The notes below the pieces were generated by a model. That model had not been told where the DNA came from and made no database searches. It saw nothing but the letters and a program-made list of their open reading frames with translations. Both the position numbers and the translations under genes were made by a program. A stretch of 64,000 bases of DNA from Pelistega europaea (GTDB lineage Bacteria > Pseudomonadota > Gammaproteobacteria > Burkholderiales > Burkholderiaceae_B): the NCBI RefSeq assembly GCF_013133775.1, contig NZ_JABGBO010000008.1, positions 62,001-126,000 of the forward strand, given 5' to 3'. Positions 36,304 through 46,326 of this stretch are shown here, one piece after another. Numbering within the stretch: position 1 is the first letter of the stretch; each line of letters starts with the position of its first letter.

Positions 36304-36843
36304 ATGGCTCGTTTCCAAGATTTATACAACAACAAAATTGCTGGTGAAATCAAGAAGCAATTCGGTTATAAGAGTGACATGGAAGTGCCTCGTATCGCTA
36401 AAGTTACTTTGAATATGGGTGTTTCTGAGGCAGTGGCTGATAAGAAAGTTATTGAGCATGCTGTTTCTGATCTCACTAAGATTGCCGGTCAAAAACCAGT
36501 AATTACTAAGACTCGCAAAGCGATTGCGGGTTTCAAAATTCGTGAAAACTATCCTATCGGTTGTATGGTAACTCTACGCGGTCAACGCATGTATGAGTTC
36601 CTAGATCGTTTAGTAACTATCGCTTTACCACGTGTACGTGACTTCCGTGGTATTTCTGGTCGTGCTTTTGATGGTCGTGGTAACTACAACGTCGGGGTTA
36701 AAGAGCAAATCATTTTCCCTGAAATTGAGTACGACAAGATTGACGCATTGCGTGGTCTAAACATCAGCATCACAACAACTGCTAAGACTGACGAAGAAGC
36801 TAAGGCTTTATTGAAAGCTTTTGGTTTCCCGTTTCGTAACTAA
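36304..36843 (+). CDS. rplE: 50S ribosomal protein L5
   Basis: L5 binds 5S rRNA and contacts the P-site tRNA. The 179-residue product has [47 protein letters not shown] and the [17 protein letters not shown] block. In E. coli the S8 repressor site of the spc mRNA lies near the start of this gene; I did not establish an equivalent fold here. AAGGAG lies upstream. Confidence 0.97.
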   Translation: MARFQDLYNNKIAGEIKKQFGYKSDMEVPRIAKVTLNMGVSEAVADKKVIEHAVSDLTKIAGQKPVITKTRKAIAGFKIRENYPIGCMVTLRGQRMYEFLDRLVTIALPRVRDFRGISGRAFDGRGNYNVGVKEQIIFPEIEYDKIDALRGLNISITTTAKTDEEAKALLKAFGFPFRN

Positions 36844-36854
36844 GGGGCGATGAC

Positions 36855-37160
36855 GTGGCAAAATTATCACTCATCAATCGTGATATCAAACGCGCTAAAT
36901 TAGTAGCTAAGTTTGCTGCTAAACGTGCAGCGCTTAATGAGATTATCAACGATCAATCAAAATCAGATGAAGAGCGCTATCAAGCGCGCTTGAAGTTGCA
37001 ACAATTACCTCGTAACGCAAACCCAACTCGCGTACGTAATCGTTGCGTAATCACTGGCCGTCCTCGTGGCGTTTTCAGCAAATTCGGTCTTACTCGTCAC
37101 AAACTACGCGAAATGGCTATGCGTGGTGAAGTGCCTGGTATGACTAAGGCAAGCTGGTAG
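36855..37160 (+). CDS. rpsN: 30S ribosomal protein S14 (zinc-independent form)
   Basis: The 101-residue product starts with GTG ([27 protein letters not shown]) and ends with the S14 signature [41 protein letters not shown]. It is the long C-minus form without the CXXC pairs, so it does not need zinc. GGGGCGATGAC precedes the GTG. Confidence 0.96.
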   Translation: MAKLSLINRDIKRAKLVAKFAAKRAALNEIINDQSKSDEERYQARLKLQQLPRNANPTRVRNRCVITGRPRGVFSKFGLTRHKLREMAMRGEVPGMTKASW

Positions 37161-37170
37161 GAGAAGAAAT

Positions 37171-37566
37171 ATGAGCATGAGCGATCCAATCGCAGACATG
37201 TTGACTCGCATCCGTAACGGTCAACAAGTTGAGAAGGTTTCTGTATCTATGCCATCCTCAAAGCTTAAAGTGGCTATCGCTACTGTGCTGAAAGAAGAAG
37301 GCTATATTGAAAACTTCCAAGTAAAAGGTGACAAGGCTAAACCAGAACTTGAGATCGAACTTAAGTACTACAATAACCAACCTGTGATTGAGCGTCTAGA
37401 GCGCGTATCACGTCCTGGTTTGCGTATCTATAAAGGTCGTGCAAGCATTCCTCAAGTGATGAACGGTCTTGGTGTGGCAATCGTATCTACTTCACGCGGT
37501 GTAATGACTGACCGTAAAGCACGTGCAGTTGGCGTGGGTGGTGAAGTACTTTGCTATGTGGCATAA
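37171..37566 (+). CDS. rpsH: 30S ribosomal protein S8
   Basis: S8 binds 16S rRNA helix 21 and, in E. coli, represses the spc operon by binding its mRNA. The 131-residue product has [16 protein letters not shown] and the C-terminal [38 protein letters not shown] lies upstream of the ATG. Its stop is 11 bp before rplF. Confidence 0.97.
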   Translation: MSMSDPIADMLTRIRNGQQVEKVSVSMPSSKLKVAIATVLKEEGYIENFQVKGDKAKPELEIELKYYNNQPVIERLERVSRPGLRIYKGRASIPQVMNGLGVAIVSTSRGVMTDRKARAVGVGGEVLCYVA

Positions 37567-37577
37567 GGAGAGTTACT

Positions 37578-38117
37578 ATGACTATGTCACGTATTGCTAA
37601 GAATCCAGTAGTAGTACCTAGTGGTGTTGAAGTTAAAATCGCTGCTGACAACATCAGCGTAAAAGGCCCATTAGGCGAATTAAACCAAGCTTTAACAGGC
37701 GATGTAGCAGTTAAGTTAGAAGATGGCAAAGTTGTTTTTGCTGTAAACAATGACTCTCGTCATGCTAAAGCAATGTCTGGCACTCTACGTGCTCTTGTTA
37801 ACAACATGGTTGTTGGCGTGAGCAAAGGTTTTGAGCGTCGTTTGACTCTTGTTGGCGTGGGTTACCGTGCTGCAGTTCAAGGCAACGCATTAAAACTAGA
37901 GTTAGGCTTCTCACATGATGTAATTCACCAATTACCTCAAGGCGTAAAAGCCGAGTGTCCTAGCCAAACTGAGATTGTTCTCAAAGGTTATGACAAACAA
38001 GTAGTTGGTCAAGTAGCGGCTAACATCCGTGGTTATCGTCCACCAGAGCCTTATAAAGGTAAAGGTGTGCGTTATGCTGATGAAACCGTTATCATCAAAG
38101 AAGTTAAGAAGAAATAA
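37578..38117 (+). CDS. rplF: 50S ribosomal protein L6
   Basis: L6 lies near the factor-binding centre. The 179-residue product starts [21 protein letters not shown] and ends with the [16 protein letters not shown] signature. The ATG at 37578 is chosen because AAGGAG (37565-37570) is 7 bases before it; an in-frame ATG at 37551 inside rpsH would add a non-conserved MLCGIRRVT. Confidence 0.96.
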   Translation: MTMSRIAKNPVVVPSGVEVKIAADNISVKGPLGELNQALTGDVAVKLEDGKVVFAVNNDSRHAKAMSGTLRALVNNMVVGVSKGFERRLTLVGVGYRAAVQGNALKLELGFSHDVIHQLPQGVKAECPSQTEIVLKGYDKQVVGQVAANIRGYRPPEPYKGKGVRYADETVIIKEVKKK

Positions 38118-38138
38118 TAGCGCAGACAAGGAATTATC

Positions 38139-38504
38139 ATGGACAAGAAATTATCTCGTTTGCGTCGTGCAGTGGCTACTCGCCGCAAGATTGCCCAATT
38201 ACGCGTACATCGTTTGGCTGTACACCGTACCAATCTGCACATTTACGCGAACATTATTTCGCCAGAAGGCGACAAAGTGTTGGTGGCTGCGTCTACTCTT
38301 GAGCCTGAAGTGCGCAAAGAGTTGGCTGCTAGCAAAACCACTGGTGGCAATGTCGCAGCAGCTACATTAGTAGGTAAGCGCGTTGCTGAAAAAGCTAAAG
38401 CAGCTGGTATCGAATCGGTCGCTTTCGATCGTTCGGGTTTCCGTTATCATGGCCGTGTTAAAGCGTTAGCTGAAGCTGCGCGTGAAGCCGGTCTTAAGTT
38501 CTAA
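38139..38504 (+). CDS. rplR: 50S ribosomal protein L18
   Basis: L18 binds 5S rRNA with L5. The 121-residue product has [34 protein letters not shown] and the conserved C-terminal [35 protein letters not shown] precedes the ATG. Standard spc position. Confidence 0.96.
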   Translation: MDKKLSRLRRAVATRRKIAQLRVHRLAVHRTNLHIYANIISPEGDKVLVAASTLEPEVRKELAASKTTGGNVAAATLVGKRVAEKAKAAGIESVAFDRSGFRYHGRVKALAEAAREAGLKF

Positions 38505-38518
38505 GGAAGGATTGTCAA

Positions 38519-39040
38519 ATGGCAAAAGCACAAGGCAAACAAGCCGCTGAACAAGAGCGCGATGACGGTTTTCGTGAAAAAATGATCGCGGTTAACCGCG
38601 TCAGCAAGACTGTAAAAGGTGGTCGTACCATGAGTTTTGCAGCGTTAACCGTGGTTGGTGATGGCGATGGTCGCATCGGCATGGGTAAAGGTAAAGCACG
38701 TGAGGTGCCTGTAGCTGTTCAAAAAGCTATGGAGCAAGCTCGTCGTGGCATGAAGAAAATTGCTTTAAACAACGGTACATTACATCACACTGTTGTTGGT
38801 AAGCATGGTGCATCAACTGTACTTATTTCTCCTGCTGCTGAAGGTACTGGTGTGATCGCCGGTGGTCCAATGCGTGCTATTTTTGAAGTAATGGGTGTAC
38901 GTAATGTTGTAGCCAAGAGCCTAGGTTCTAGCAACCCATACAACTTAGTACGTGCTACTCTTAACGGTTTAAACGCTTGCATGACTCCAGCTGAAGTTGC
39001 TGCAAAACGCGGTAAAACTGTTGAAGAAATCCTAGGATAA
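38519..39040 (+). CDS. rpsE: 30S ribosomal protein S5
   Basis: S5 is needed for decoding accuracy and, with S3 and S4, lines the mRNA entry. The 173-residue product has the double-stranded RNA-binding N-terminal domain with [36 protein letters not shown] and the S5 C-domain ending VEEILG. SD AAGGAAGG. Confidence 0.97.
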   Translation: MAKAQGKQAAEQERDDGFREKMIAVNRVSKTVKGGRTMSFAALTVVGDGDGRIGMGKGKAREVPVAVQKAMEQARRGMKKIALNNGTLHHTVVGKHGASTVLISPAAEGTGVIAGGPMRAIFEVMGVRNVVAKSLGSSNPYNLVRATLNGLNACMTPAEVAAKRGKTVEEILG

Positions 39041-39044
39041 GATC

Positions 39045-39230
39045 ATGGCACAAAAACAAATTAAAGTAACTTTAGTTCGTTCTGTTATCGGTACTAAAAG
39101 CGACCATCGTGCAACTGTACGTGGTTTAGGCTTAGGTAAGGTTAACAGCAGCCGAGTGTTACTCGATACACCTGAAGTGCGCGGAATGATCCGTAAAGTG
39201 GATTATCTCGTGTCAGTTTCAGAAGTCTAA
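39045..39230 (+). CDS. rpmD: 50S ribosomal protein L30
   Basis: The 61-residue product has the L30 pattern [34 protein letters not shown]. It starts 4 bp after rpsE, whose tail carries its ribosome site. L30 is absent in some phyla but normal for beta-proteobacteria. Confidence 0.95.
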   Translation: MAQKQIKVTLVRSVIGTKSDHRATVRGLGLGKVNSSRVLLDTPEVRGMIRKVDYLVSVSEV

Positions 39231-39240
39231 AGGAATAAAG

Positions 39241-39681
39241 ATGTCTGAAATGCAACTCAACACTTTATCACCCGCTGCAGGTAGTAAGCATGCCAAACGT
39301 CGCGTTGGTCGCGGTATTGGTTCTGGCTTAGGTAAAACTGCAGGTCGTGGTCACAAAGGTCAAAAATCACGTTCAGGCGGCTTTCATAAAGTCGGCTTTG
39401 AGGGTGGTCAAATGCCTTTACACCGTCGTTTACCAAAACGCGGTTTCACAACTTTAAATCAACACTTATACGATCAAATTCGTTTGTCTGATTTAGAGCG
39501 TTTAACTGCTGAAGAAATTGACGTTCAAGTTCTCAAGCAAGCTGGTGTGGTTGGCCAAGCCGTACGTCACGTTAAGGTCATCAAATCAGGTGAGTTAACT
39601 CGCAAAGTCGCTCTTAAGGGCATCACTGCAACAGCAGGTGCTCGTGCTGCTATCGAAGCAGCTGGCGGTTCTCTTGCTTAA
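39241..39681 (+). CDS. rplO: 50S ribosomal protein L15
   Basis: L15 is a late-assembly protein with a long basic N-terminal extension. The 146-residue product has [39 protein letters not shown] and [17 protein letters not shown], both diagnostic. AAAGGAATAAAG precedes the ATG. Confidence 0.97.
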   Translation: MSEMQLNTLSPAAGSKHAKRRVGRGIGSGLGKTAGRGHKGQKSRSGGFHKVGFEGGQMPLHRRLPKRGFTTLNQHLYDQIRLSDLERLTAEEIDVQVLKQAGVVGQAVRHVKVIKSGELTRKVALKGITATAGARAAIEAAGGSLA

Positions 39682-39694
39682 TTAAGGGGTAAAT

Positions 39695-41038
39695 GTGGCT
39701 AAAGCGCAGACAACAAGTCAAGGTGGCGGTAAAAAATACGGCGACTTAAGACAGCGTCTAGTGTTCCTATTGATGGCACTGGTGGTGTATCGTTTGGGTA
39801 CACATATTCCGGTTCCCGGTATTAATCCGACGGTAATGCAACAGCTATTCTCGTCGCAATCCAGTGGCATCTTGGGCTTTTTTAATATGTTCTCTGGTGG
39901 TGCTTTACAACGTTTTTCGGTGTTTGCACTGGGTATTATGCCGTACATTTCTGCATCTATTATTATGCAGTTGATGTCGTCTGTTGTACCTTCTTTAGAG
40001 GCTCTTAAAAAAGAGGGTGAATCAGGTCGTCGTAAGATTACCCAATACACCCGCTACGGGACAGTTGTTTTAGCTTTATTGCAGTCATTTGGTATTGCCT
40101 CTACATTACAGGCTTATATGGCGTCTTATCCGGGACTTATTTATAGTCCCGGTCCGATGTTCGTATTCACCACAGTGGTATCTCTTGTGACTGGTACGAT
40201 GTTTGTAATGTGGTTAGGAGAGCAAATTACCGAACGTGGTCTAGGCAATGGTATCTCTATCCTGATTTTTGCAGGTATTGTAGCTGGTCTACCAGCAGCC
40301 ATGGCTGGCATGTTCGAGTTAGTGAGCCAAAATCAAATTGGTGCTTTTGCAGCGATTGTGATTCTTGCTTTAGTGATTGTTGTGACTGCTTTGGTGGTTT
40401 TTGTGGAGCGCGGTCAACGCCGTATCACAGTAAACTATGCGAAGCGTCAAGTTGGTAACAAAATCTATGGTGGTCAAAGTTCTCACTTACCACTCAAGAT
40501 CAATATGGCAGGTGTTATTCCTCCTATCTTTGCGTCTTCGATTTTGTTATTCCCAGCGACTATCGCTAACTGGTTCTCTAATGCTAACCAAATTCGCTGG
40601 TTAAGCGATTTGTCTGCAGCATTGCAACCTGGTCAGCCGCTTTATATTACAGCATTTACAGCCTTAGTCGTGTTCTTCTGCTTTTTCTATACGGCATTGG
40701 TTTTCAATAGTCGTGAGACAGCAGACAATTTGAAGAAGAGCGGTGCATTTGTCCCTGGTATTCGTCCAGGCCAACAAACTGCTAAGTATATCGACAAGAT
40801 TCTTATGCGTTTAACCTTGGTTGGCGCAATTTACATCACTTTGGTGTGTCTGGTTCCAGAATTCTTGCGTATGCAATGGCATAATGTACCTTTCTACTTT
40901 GGTGGTACCTCACTACTGATTATCGTAGTGGTGACAATGGACTTCATGGCACAAGTACAGGCTTACATGATGTCTAATCAATATGATTCGTTACTTAAGA
41001 AAGCAAATTTCCGCGGTAATCATCTTTTAATGAGGTAA
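39695..41038 (+). CDS. secY: Protein translocase channel subunit SecY
   Basis: The 447-residue core of the Sec channel with ten hydrophobic segments: [11 protein letters not shown], the plug/TM2 area [28 protein letters not shown]5 [21 protein letters not shown] and the C-terminal [35 protein letters not shown]. It starts with GTG (39695) behind AAGGGG. It is followed by infA after 3 bp. Confidence 0.97.
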   Translation: MAKAQTTSQGGGKKYGDLRQRLVFLLMALVVYRLGTHIPVPGINPTVMQQLFSSQSSGILGFFNMFSGGALQRFSVFALGIMPYISASIIMQLMSSVVPSLEALKKEGESGRRKITQYTRYGTVVLALLQSFGIASTLQAYMASYPGLIYSPGPMFVFTTVVSLVTGTMFVMWLGEQITERGLGNGISILIFAGIVAGLPAAMAGMFELVSQNQIGAFAAIVILALVIVVTALVVFVERGQRRITVNYAKRQVGNKIYGGQSSHLPLKINMAGVIPPIFASSILLFPATIANWFSNANQIRWLSDLSAALQPGQPLYITAFTALVVFFCFFYTALVFNSRETADNLKKSGAFVPGIRPGQQTAKYIDKILMRLTLVGAIYITLVCLVPEFLRMQWHNVPFYFGGTSLLIIVVVTMDFMAQVQAYMMSNQYDSLLKKANFRGNHLLMR

Positions 41039-41041
41039 GAC

Positions 41042-41260
41042 ATGGCAAAGGACGACGTCATACAAATGCAAGGTGAGGTTATTGAAAACCTCCCAAACGC
41101 AACTTTCCGCGTCAAGCTGGAAAATGGACATGTAGTACTAGGACATATTTCTGGTAAGATGCGTATGCACTACATTCGGATTCTGCCCGGTGATAAAGTT
41201 ACTGTGGAATTAACCCCATATGACCTAAATCGTGCTAGAATCGTATTCCGCTCTAAATAA
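41042..41260 (+). CDS. infA: Translation initiation factor IF-1
   Basis: A 72-residue S1/OB-fold protein that blocks the A site during initiation. The start [41 protein letters not shown] and [14 protein letters not shown] are canonical. It lies 3 bp after secY, as in many beta-proteobacteria. Confidence 0.97.
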   Translation: MAKDDVIQMQGEVIENLPNATFRVKLENGHVVLGHISGKMRMHYIRILPGDKVTVELTPYDLNRARIVFRSK

Positions 41261-41283
41261 GTGGAACTATTAGGAGTCTACCA

Positions 41284-41397
41284 ATGAAGGTAATGGCATC
41301 GGTTAAAAAGATCTGCCGTAATTGCAAGATCATTAAACGTCACGGGATTGTACGAGTAATTTGTACAGATCCACGTCATAAACAACGTCAAGGTTAA
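41284..41397 (+). CDS. rpmJ: 50S ribosomal protein L36
   Basis: A 37-residue gene easily missed by length cut-offs. It encodes [20 protein letters not shown] followed by [17 protein letters not shown]. The zinc-ribbon ligands C11, C14, C27 and H32 are all present, so this is the zinc-binding form. Position 4 is Met where most L36 have Arg. TAGGAG lies about 9 bases before the ATG; it sits between infA and rpsM. Confidence 0.96.
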   Translation: MKVMASVKKICRNCKIIKRHGIVRVICTDPRHKQRQG

Positions 41398-41432
41398 TCC
41401 TTGCGTTTTAGTAGATATAACGAGGAACAGTC

Positions 41433-41798
41433 ATGGCCCGTATCGCAGGCATTAACATTCCGCCGCATCAGCACGCTGAAATCGGTTTAACAGCAATCTA
41501 TGGTATTGGACGCACTCGTGCACGCAAAATTTGCGAAGCATCTGGTGTTCCATTTACTAAGAAAGTTAAAGATTTAACAGACGCAGAACTCGAAAAAATT
41601 CGTGAACAAGTAGGTTCGTTCACAGTTGAGGGTGATTTGCGACGCGAAGTACAATTATCGATTAAACGCTTAATCGACTTGGGAACCTACCGTGGAATGC
41701 GCCATCGTCGTGGTTTACCAGTTCGTGGTCAGCGCACTCGTACGAATGCGCGTACCCGTAAAGGTCCACGTCGTGCAGCGCAATCATTGAAGAAATAA
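41433..41798 (+). CDS. rpsM: 30S ribosomal protein S13
   Basis: S13 is in the head bridge to the large subunit. The 121-residue product starts [34 protein letters not shown] and ends with [28 protein letters not shown] lies upstream. It opens the alpha set (rpsM, rpsK, rpsD). Confidence 0.97.
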   Translation: MARIAGINIPPHQHAEIGLTAIYGIGRTRARKICEASGVPFTKKVKDLTDAELEKIREQVGSFTVEGDLRREVQLSIKRLIDLGTYRGMRHRRGLPVRGQRTRTNARTRKGPRRAAQSLKK

Positions 41799-41813
41799 TC
41801 GGAGTAGCTAACT

Positions 41814-42218
41814 ATGGCGAAAGCTTCTACTAGCGCTAGCGCAGCACGCGCACGCAAAAAAGTAAGAAAAGTAGTGACGGACGGTATTGCACACGTTCAC
41901 GCTTCTTTTAACAACACAATCATCACAATTACTGACCGTCAAGGCAATGCCTTGTCATGGGCGACGTCGGGTGGAGCGGGCTTTAAAGGCTCACGCAAAT
42001 CGACGCCTTTTGCAGCTCAGGTTGCAGCCGAGTCAGCGGGACGTGTAGCATTGGAATACGGTATCAAGACACTTGATGTACGTGTAAAAGGTCCAGGCCC
42101 TGGCCGTGAATCTTCAATCCGTGCATTGAATGCGCTTGGTATCAAAATCACTAGTATTTCAGATATCACGCCAGTTCCGCACAACGGTTGCCGTCCTCCT
42201 AAACGCCGCCGCATCTAA
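41814..42218 (+). CDS. rpsK: 30S ribosomal protein S11
   Basis: S11 lies on the platform near the E site. The 134-residue product has [32 protein letters not shown] and [14 protein letters not shown] plus the terminal [16 protein letters not shown], all invariant family blocks. It lies 15 bp after rpsM. Confidence 0.97.
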   Translation: MAKASTSASAARARKKVRKVVTDGIAHVHASFNNTIITITDRQGNALSWATSGGAGFKGSRKSTPFAAQVAAESAGRVALEYGIKTLDVRVKGPGPGRESSIRALNALGIKITSISDITPVPHNGCRPPKRRRI

Positions 42219-42238
42219 TTTTATAGGGAACATACATA

Positions 42239-42862
42239 ATGGCACGATATACTGGTCCAAAATGTAAACTTTCACGTCGTGAAGGTATTGATTTATTTCT
42301 AAAGAGCGCTCGTCGTCCTTTAGATTCTAAATGTAAGTTTGAAAGCAAACCTGGTCAGCATGGTCGCACTTCTGGTGCTCGTACTTCTGACTACGGTACT
42401 CAATTACGTGAGAAACAAAAGCTCAAACGTATGTACGGTGTATTGGAAAAACAATTCCGTAAATACTTTGCTGAAGCTGAGCGTCGCCGTGGTAACACAG
42501 GCGAGACCCTGATTCAATTGCTTGAATCTCGCTTAGATAACGTTGTGTACCGCATGGGTTTTGGTTCAACTCGCGCAGAAGCTCGCCAATTAGTGAGCCA
42601 TGGTGCTATTGAGCTTAACGGCCATAAAGCTGACATTCCATCTATGCTTGTGAAAGCTGGTGACGTTGTTTCAGTGCGTGAAAAATCAAAAGGTCAAGCA
42701 CGTATTAAAGAAGCAATGGAACTTGCTACTAGCCTTGGTTTACCACAATGGGTTGAAGTTGATTCAGCCAAATTAGTGGGTACATTCAAGCAAGCTCCAG
42801 ATCGTGCAGATGTCGCTCGCGATATTAACGAATCAATGATTGTGGAATTGTATTCTCGTTAA
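42239..42862 (+). CDS. rpsD: 30S ribosomal protein S4
   Basis: S4 nucleates 16S assembly and, in E. coli, represses the alpha operon. The 207-residue product starts [23 protein letters not shown] and holds the S4 RNA-binding domain [41 protein letters not shown]. It is followed by a terminator instead of running straight into rpoA. Confidence 0.97.
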   Translation: MARYTGPKCKLSRREGIDLFLKSARRPLDSKCKFESKPGQHGRTSGARTSDYGTQLREKQKLKRMYGVLEKQFRKYFAEAERRRGNTGETLIQLLESRLDNVVYRMGFGSTRAEARQLVSHGAIELNGHKADIPSMLVKAGDVVSVREKSKGQARIKEAMELATSLGLPQWVEVDSAKLVGTFKQAPDRADVARDINESMIVELYSR

Positions 42863-42876
42863 TCTTGATTCATTCC

Positions 42877-42911
42877 AAAAACACAGCAGGCCGATGCTTG
42901 CTGTGTTTTTG
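42877..42911 (+). terminator. Rho-independent terminator after rpsD
   Basis: AAAA plus ACACAGCA (42877-42888) pairs with TGCTGTGT plus TTTT (42899-42910) across a 10-base loop, with more T following. It lies 14 bp after the rpsD stop, so rpoA is at least partly uncoupled from the upstream ribosomal genes. Confidence 0.85.
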
Positions 42912-42974
42912 TATAAAGATTTTTTGCCCTTGATAAGATTTTTTTTCTGTCAAGGGTGTTGGTCGTTATGAGAG

Positions 42975-43003
42975 TTGTATAATGACTGGTGTAGGGGTAT
43001 AAT
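42975..43003 (+). promoter_or_regulatory. Promoter region of rpoA
   Basis: Two perfect TATAAT hexamers lie at 42978-42983 and 42998-43003. The second has TTGTAT at 42975-42980 exactly 17 bp upstream, overlapping the first hexamer. Start would be near 43010, about 60 bases before the rpoA ATG. Confidence 0.6.
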
Positions 43004-43071
43004 AGCCCTTTTTTAACTCATCCATCAGCCTTATCGGTGTAACGAGCCGAGGGTATTGAAAAGGAATTGAT

Positions 43072-44055
43072 ATGTCACAAGCATTTTTAAAGCCTCGCAC
43101 TATTAATGTGCTTCCTATTACTGAAAATCGTGCTAAAGTGGTTATGGAGCCATTTGAGCGTGGTTTTGGTCACACACTAGGCAATGCACTTCGCCGTATT
43201 CTTCTTTCTTCTATGACTGGCTATGCACCTACAGAAGTGCAAATTGCTGGCGTGGTTCATGAGTATTCTACACTTCCCGGTGTTCAAGAAGATGTAGTAG
43301 ATATTCTTCTTAACCTTAAAGGTGTTGTATTTAAATTACATGGTCGTGAAGAAGTTACTCTAGTGTTAAATAAATCAGGTGAAGGTCCTGTATTAGCGAG
43401 TGATATTGAACTTCCTCACGATGTAGAAATTGTAAATCCTAATCACGTGATTGCCAATTTACAATCCAATGGTAAATTAGAGATGCATATCAAAGTAGAG
43501 CAAGGTCGTGGTTATGTTCCTGGTAATGTTCGTGCACTTCGTGAAGACCGTCAACATACCATTGGACGTATTGTTCTTGATGCTTCTTATAGCCCAATCC
43601 GTCGTGTGAGCTACGAAGTTGAAAATGCCCGTGTGGAACAACGTACTGACTTGGACAAATTGGTGCTTGAGATTGAAACAAATGGTGTTATTGCTCCTGA
43701 AGAAGCAGTTCGTCAAGCAGCTCGTATTTTGATGGATCAAATTTCTGTGTTTGCTGCTCTTGAAGGTGCTTCTGAATCTTATGAGGCTCCTGCCCGTGGT
43801 ACTCCACAAATTGACCCAGTGTTGCTACGCTCTGTAGATGACCTAGAGCTTACTGTTCGCTCTGCAAACTGCCTTAAAGCAGAAAACGTATACTACATTG
43901 GCGATCTTATCCAGAAAACTGAAAATGAGTTGCTTAAGACACCTAACTTGGGTCGTAAGTCACTTAATGAAATTAAAGATGTGCTTGCTGCGCGTGGTTT
44001 GTCTCTTGGCATGAAACTAGAGAACTGGCCTCCTATTGGATTAGAACGTCCTTAA
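43072..44055 (+). CDS. rpoA: RNA polymerase alpha subunit
   Basis: The 327-residue product nucleates RNA polymerase and contacts UP elements and activators. N-terminal domain: [27 protein letters not shown]-terminal domain: [55 protein letters not shown], with the 265 determinant Arg in RSANCL. Length normal. It lies between a terminator and rplQ with its own promoter signals. Confidence 0.97.
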   Translation: MSQAFLKPRTINVLPITENRAKVVMEPFERGFGHTLGNALRRILLSSMTGYAPTEVQIAGVVHEYSTLPGVQEDVVDILLNLKGVVFKLHGREEVTLVLNKSGEGPVLASDIELPHDVEIVNPNHVIANLQSNGKLEMHIKVEQGRGYVPGNVRALREDRQHTIGRIVLDASYSPIRRVSYEVENARVEQRTDLDKLVLEIETNGVIAPEEAVRQAARILMDQISVFAALEGASESYEAPARGTPQIDPVLLRSVDDLELTVRSANCLKAENVYYIGDLIQKTENELLKTPNLGRKSLNEIKDVLAARGLSLGMKLENWPPIGLERP

Positions 44056-44164
44056 TAGCAGCTTATGAATAGCCGTTACAATGCAGTGACGGCTACTCAT
44101 CCAAATGAACGAGATAGTATTCTCGTCGTGTGGTAGTATTGGTTGTTAAGCTGATACGACAAAT

Positions 44165-44193
44165 TTTAAAGATTTACACTAGCCTACTATAAT
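44165..44193 (+). promoter_or_regulatory. Possible promoter of rplQ
   Basis: A perfect TATAAT at 44188-44193 has TTTAAA at 44165-44170, 17 bp upstream. It lies in an unusually long 269-bp rpoA-rplQ spacer, which also has a 9-bp hairpin at 44071-44094 without T-run. The leader to rplQ would be about 125 nt. Confidence 0.45.
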
Positions 44194-44324
44194 ATTGTGG
44201 ATTAGTATTTGGTTTACCTAGCAATAGGTATTTTTTAATCGGACCGCCACTTTATGTGGATAGAAGAGCCGTTTAACAACGATAAACTCTGGTTTATCAT
44301 TTTTAGATTCAAAAGGAAATTATC

Positions 44325-44711
44325 ATGCGTCACCGTAATGGTCTTCGTAAATTAAATCGTACTAGCAGCCACCGCTTGGCTATGTTTCGCAACATGTCTG
44401 TATCTTTGATTCAACATGAAGCAATCAAAACTACATTGCCAAAGGCTAAAGAATTACGCCGTGTTATCGAGCCCCTCATCACTCTAGCCAAAGAGCCTAC
44501 TCTTGCTAACAAACGTTTAGCATTTGCTCGTTTGCGTGACCGTGATGCAGTAGTAAAATTATTTGCTGAAATTGGTCCTCGTTACAAAGAGCGTAATGGC
44601 GGTTATACTCGCGTACTTAAAATGGGTTTCCGTCAAGGTGATAATGCACCTATGGCTTACATGGAACTTGTGGATCGTCCAGAAGTAACAGAGGAAGCTG
44701 CTGCTGAATAA
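44325..44711 (+). CDS. rplQ: 50S ribosomal protein L17
   Basis: The 128-residue product starts [24 protein letters not shown], the L17 signature, and has [24 protein letters not shown]17 sits near the tunnel exit. AAAAGGAAAT precedes the ATG. It usually follows rpoA within tens of bases; here the spacer is 269 bp. Confidence 0.97.
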   Translation: MRHRNGLRKLNRTSSHRLAMFRNMSVSLIQHEAIKTTLPKAKELRRVIEPLITLAKEPTLANKRLAFARLRDRDAVVKLFAEIGPRYKERNGGYTRVLKMGFRQGDNAPMAYMELVDRPEVTEEAAAE

Positions 44712-44832
44712 TCTTATTAGTCAGTAGTACTACGACCTACTGCAGTGAGCTAACAGGCAATATCGTTGGACATAGTAGGAATCTTCTTGTTTTAGCAAGA
44801 AGAGGGTCGATTAGTCAGGTATATAGCATCCG

Positions 44833-44863
44833 ACACGCTTGGGGAATCTCAAGCGTGTTTTTT
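44833..44863 (+). terminator. Rho-independent terminator after rplQ
   Basis: Nine-bp stem ACACGCTTG (44833-44841) / CAAGCGTGT (44850-44858) with an 8-base loop and a run of six T. Another 8-bp hairpin without T-run lies at 44782-44803. The remaining gap up to the YdcZ-like gene shows nothing else. Confidence 0.9.
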
Positions 44864-44984
44864 GTGAGCCATTGGCTAAAAGCATCTTTCATATCTAAAA
44901 AAGATGAAACTTCTCATTAGCAAGACTAAACTATGATGTGATGGTCTGATTAAGTTACTAGTACAACAACCTCAGGAAAACGTT

Positions 44985-46124
44985 ATGATAGCGGTTTTAT
45001 TGGGCATTTTAATGGGTATCTGTGTATCAGTACAGGTCGTGATTAATACCCATTTACGCACGCATATTCAGTCACCCTTGTTGGCCTCATTGATTTCTTT
45101 TACCGTTGGAACATCGCTATTATTTTTATTGTTACTGGTGTTAGGAGATGCAGTTATTCCAAGCATGGAACAATGGCAAACAACACCGTGGTGGTTTTGG
45201 ATAGGGGGATTACTAGGTGCAGGGTGGATTACAATTAATATTTTTGTGTTCCTGCAACTAGGACCTATTCAGACTTCAATTTTTCCCGTGTTGGGGCAAA
45301 TTGTGATGGGTGTCATTATTGATCATTTTGGCTTATTCAAAACCCCAGAAAAACCGATTTCTCTTTTGCAACTTATCGGTGTATTATGTGTGCTTACAGG
45401 GATTATGATTGCTGTTGCATGGCCTTTACTAAAGCAAAAACTCACTAAAAAGGAAGCTGCCCAACCTGTATTAATGCCCACAGAATCTCATCCATCTCCT
45501 CAGCAGCAACCAGCCACAACAGATGCATCAGTGATAGGCTGTCGTAAAGCCTCTGATTTATCTTTCCATCAGCCAACAACTTCTACAGTGCCTCAATCTG
45601 ATGTTGTGAAATCACACCATGCTCCCTCTATACCAACTGCTATGGTGCTTGCTCAGAGTGCTAACCCCTGGACAGCATGGATTTGGCGTTTATTAGCTAT
45701 TGGTGGTGGTGTGATGATTGCTATGCAGACGGCGATTAACACACAACTTAACATTGCTTTAGGCTCTAAAATCCAAGCGAGTTTTATCTCTTTTTTTGTG
45801 GGAGCTGTCTCATTATTTATCGTAGCTTTATTAAAGGATAGGCGTTTTCATAATATTGCTAATGCTTGTGGAAAGAATCGACCCTGGTGGATATGGATGG
45901 GTGGGGCTTTAGGGGCTTTTTTTGTTGCTATGAGTGTTGTGCTAGTCCCTATTTTAGGGGTAGGGCAACTACTTGTGTTAGTGTTATTAGGCCAGTTAAT
46001 GGGTAGTATTTGTATTGAGCAGTTTGGTTTATTAGGATTGCCTCGTAGACCACTGCAAATAGCTCAGCTGACTGGATTATTACTATTAATATTTGGTGTG
46101 GTGATTATTCGCCTTTTAGCCTAA
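44985..46124 (+). CDS. DMT-family transporter with two fused YdcZ (DUF606) domains
   Basis: A 379-residue membrane protein made of two homologous halves, each with about five hydrophobic segments: residues 1-150 (MGICVSVQVVINTHLRTHIQSPLLASLISFTVGT) and 232-379 (GVMIAMQTAINTQLNIALGSKIQASFISFFVGA). A hydrophilic linker of about 80 residues (152-230), rich in Ser, Pro, Gln and His, joins them. Most YdcZ proteins are single about 140-residue units encoded in pairs. Substrate unknown. Confidence 0.82.
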   Translation: MIAVLLGILMGICVSVQVVINTHLRTHIQSPLLASLISFTVGTSLLFLLLLVLGDAVIPSMEQWQTTPWWFWIGGLLGAGWITINIFVFLQLGPIQTSIFPVLGQIVMGVIIDHFGLFKTPEKPISLLQLIGVLCVLTGIMIAVAWPLLKQKLTKKEAAQPVLMPTESHPSPQQQPATTDASVIGCRKASDLSFHQPTTSTVPQSDVVKSHHAPSIPTAMVLAQSANPWTAWIWRLLAIGGGVMIAMQTAINTQLNIALGSKIQASFISFFVGAVSLFIVALLKDRRFHNIANACGKNRPWWIWMGGALGAFFVAMSVVLVPILGVGQLLVLVLLGQLMGSICIEQFGLLGLPRRPLQIAQLTGLLLLIFGVVIIRLLA

Positions 46125-46238
46125 TCAATAGTTAAAAAGTTGCAACGATGGGGGGAGGTTCAACCAGTCGATGATGCAGATGGGCGCAAACTGTCATAGG
46201 GTAAGAATGAAGATGAGGTTCATAACAAAACTAGTGAA

Positions 46239-46284
46239 AACGCCAATATATAGCTGAACATAATATTGATAAATTATTGGCGTT
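46239..46284 (+). promoter_or_regulatory. Inverted repeat upstream of phhA
   Basis: Perfect 10-bp arms AACGCCAATA (46239-46248) and TATTGGCGTT (46275-46284) with a 26-base AT-rich centre, ending 43 bp before the phhA ATG. It is a good shape for an operator of a regulator of aromatic amino acid use, but it is not a TyrR/PhhR box and no regulator gene is adjacent. Confidence 0.4.
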
Positions 46285-46326
46285 ACTCACTTAATCTCCC
46301 TCTCACAAGGAGGGTATATTATAACT

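Noticed and set aside
37551-37577. Upstream ATG of rplF inside rpsH
   Set aside because: Adds nine non-conserved residues; AAGGAG is correctly spaced for the ATG at 37578.
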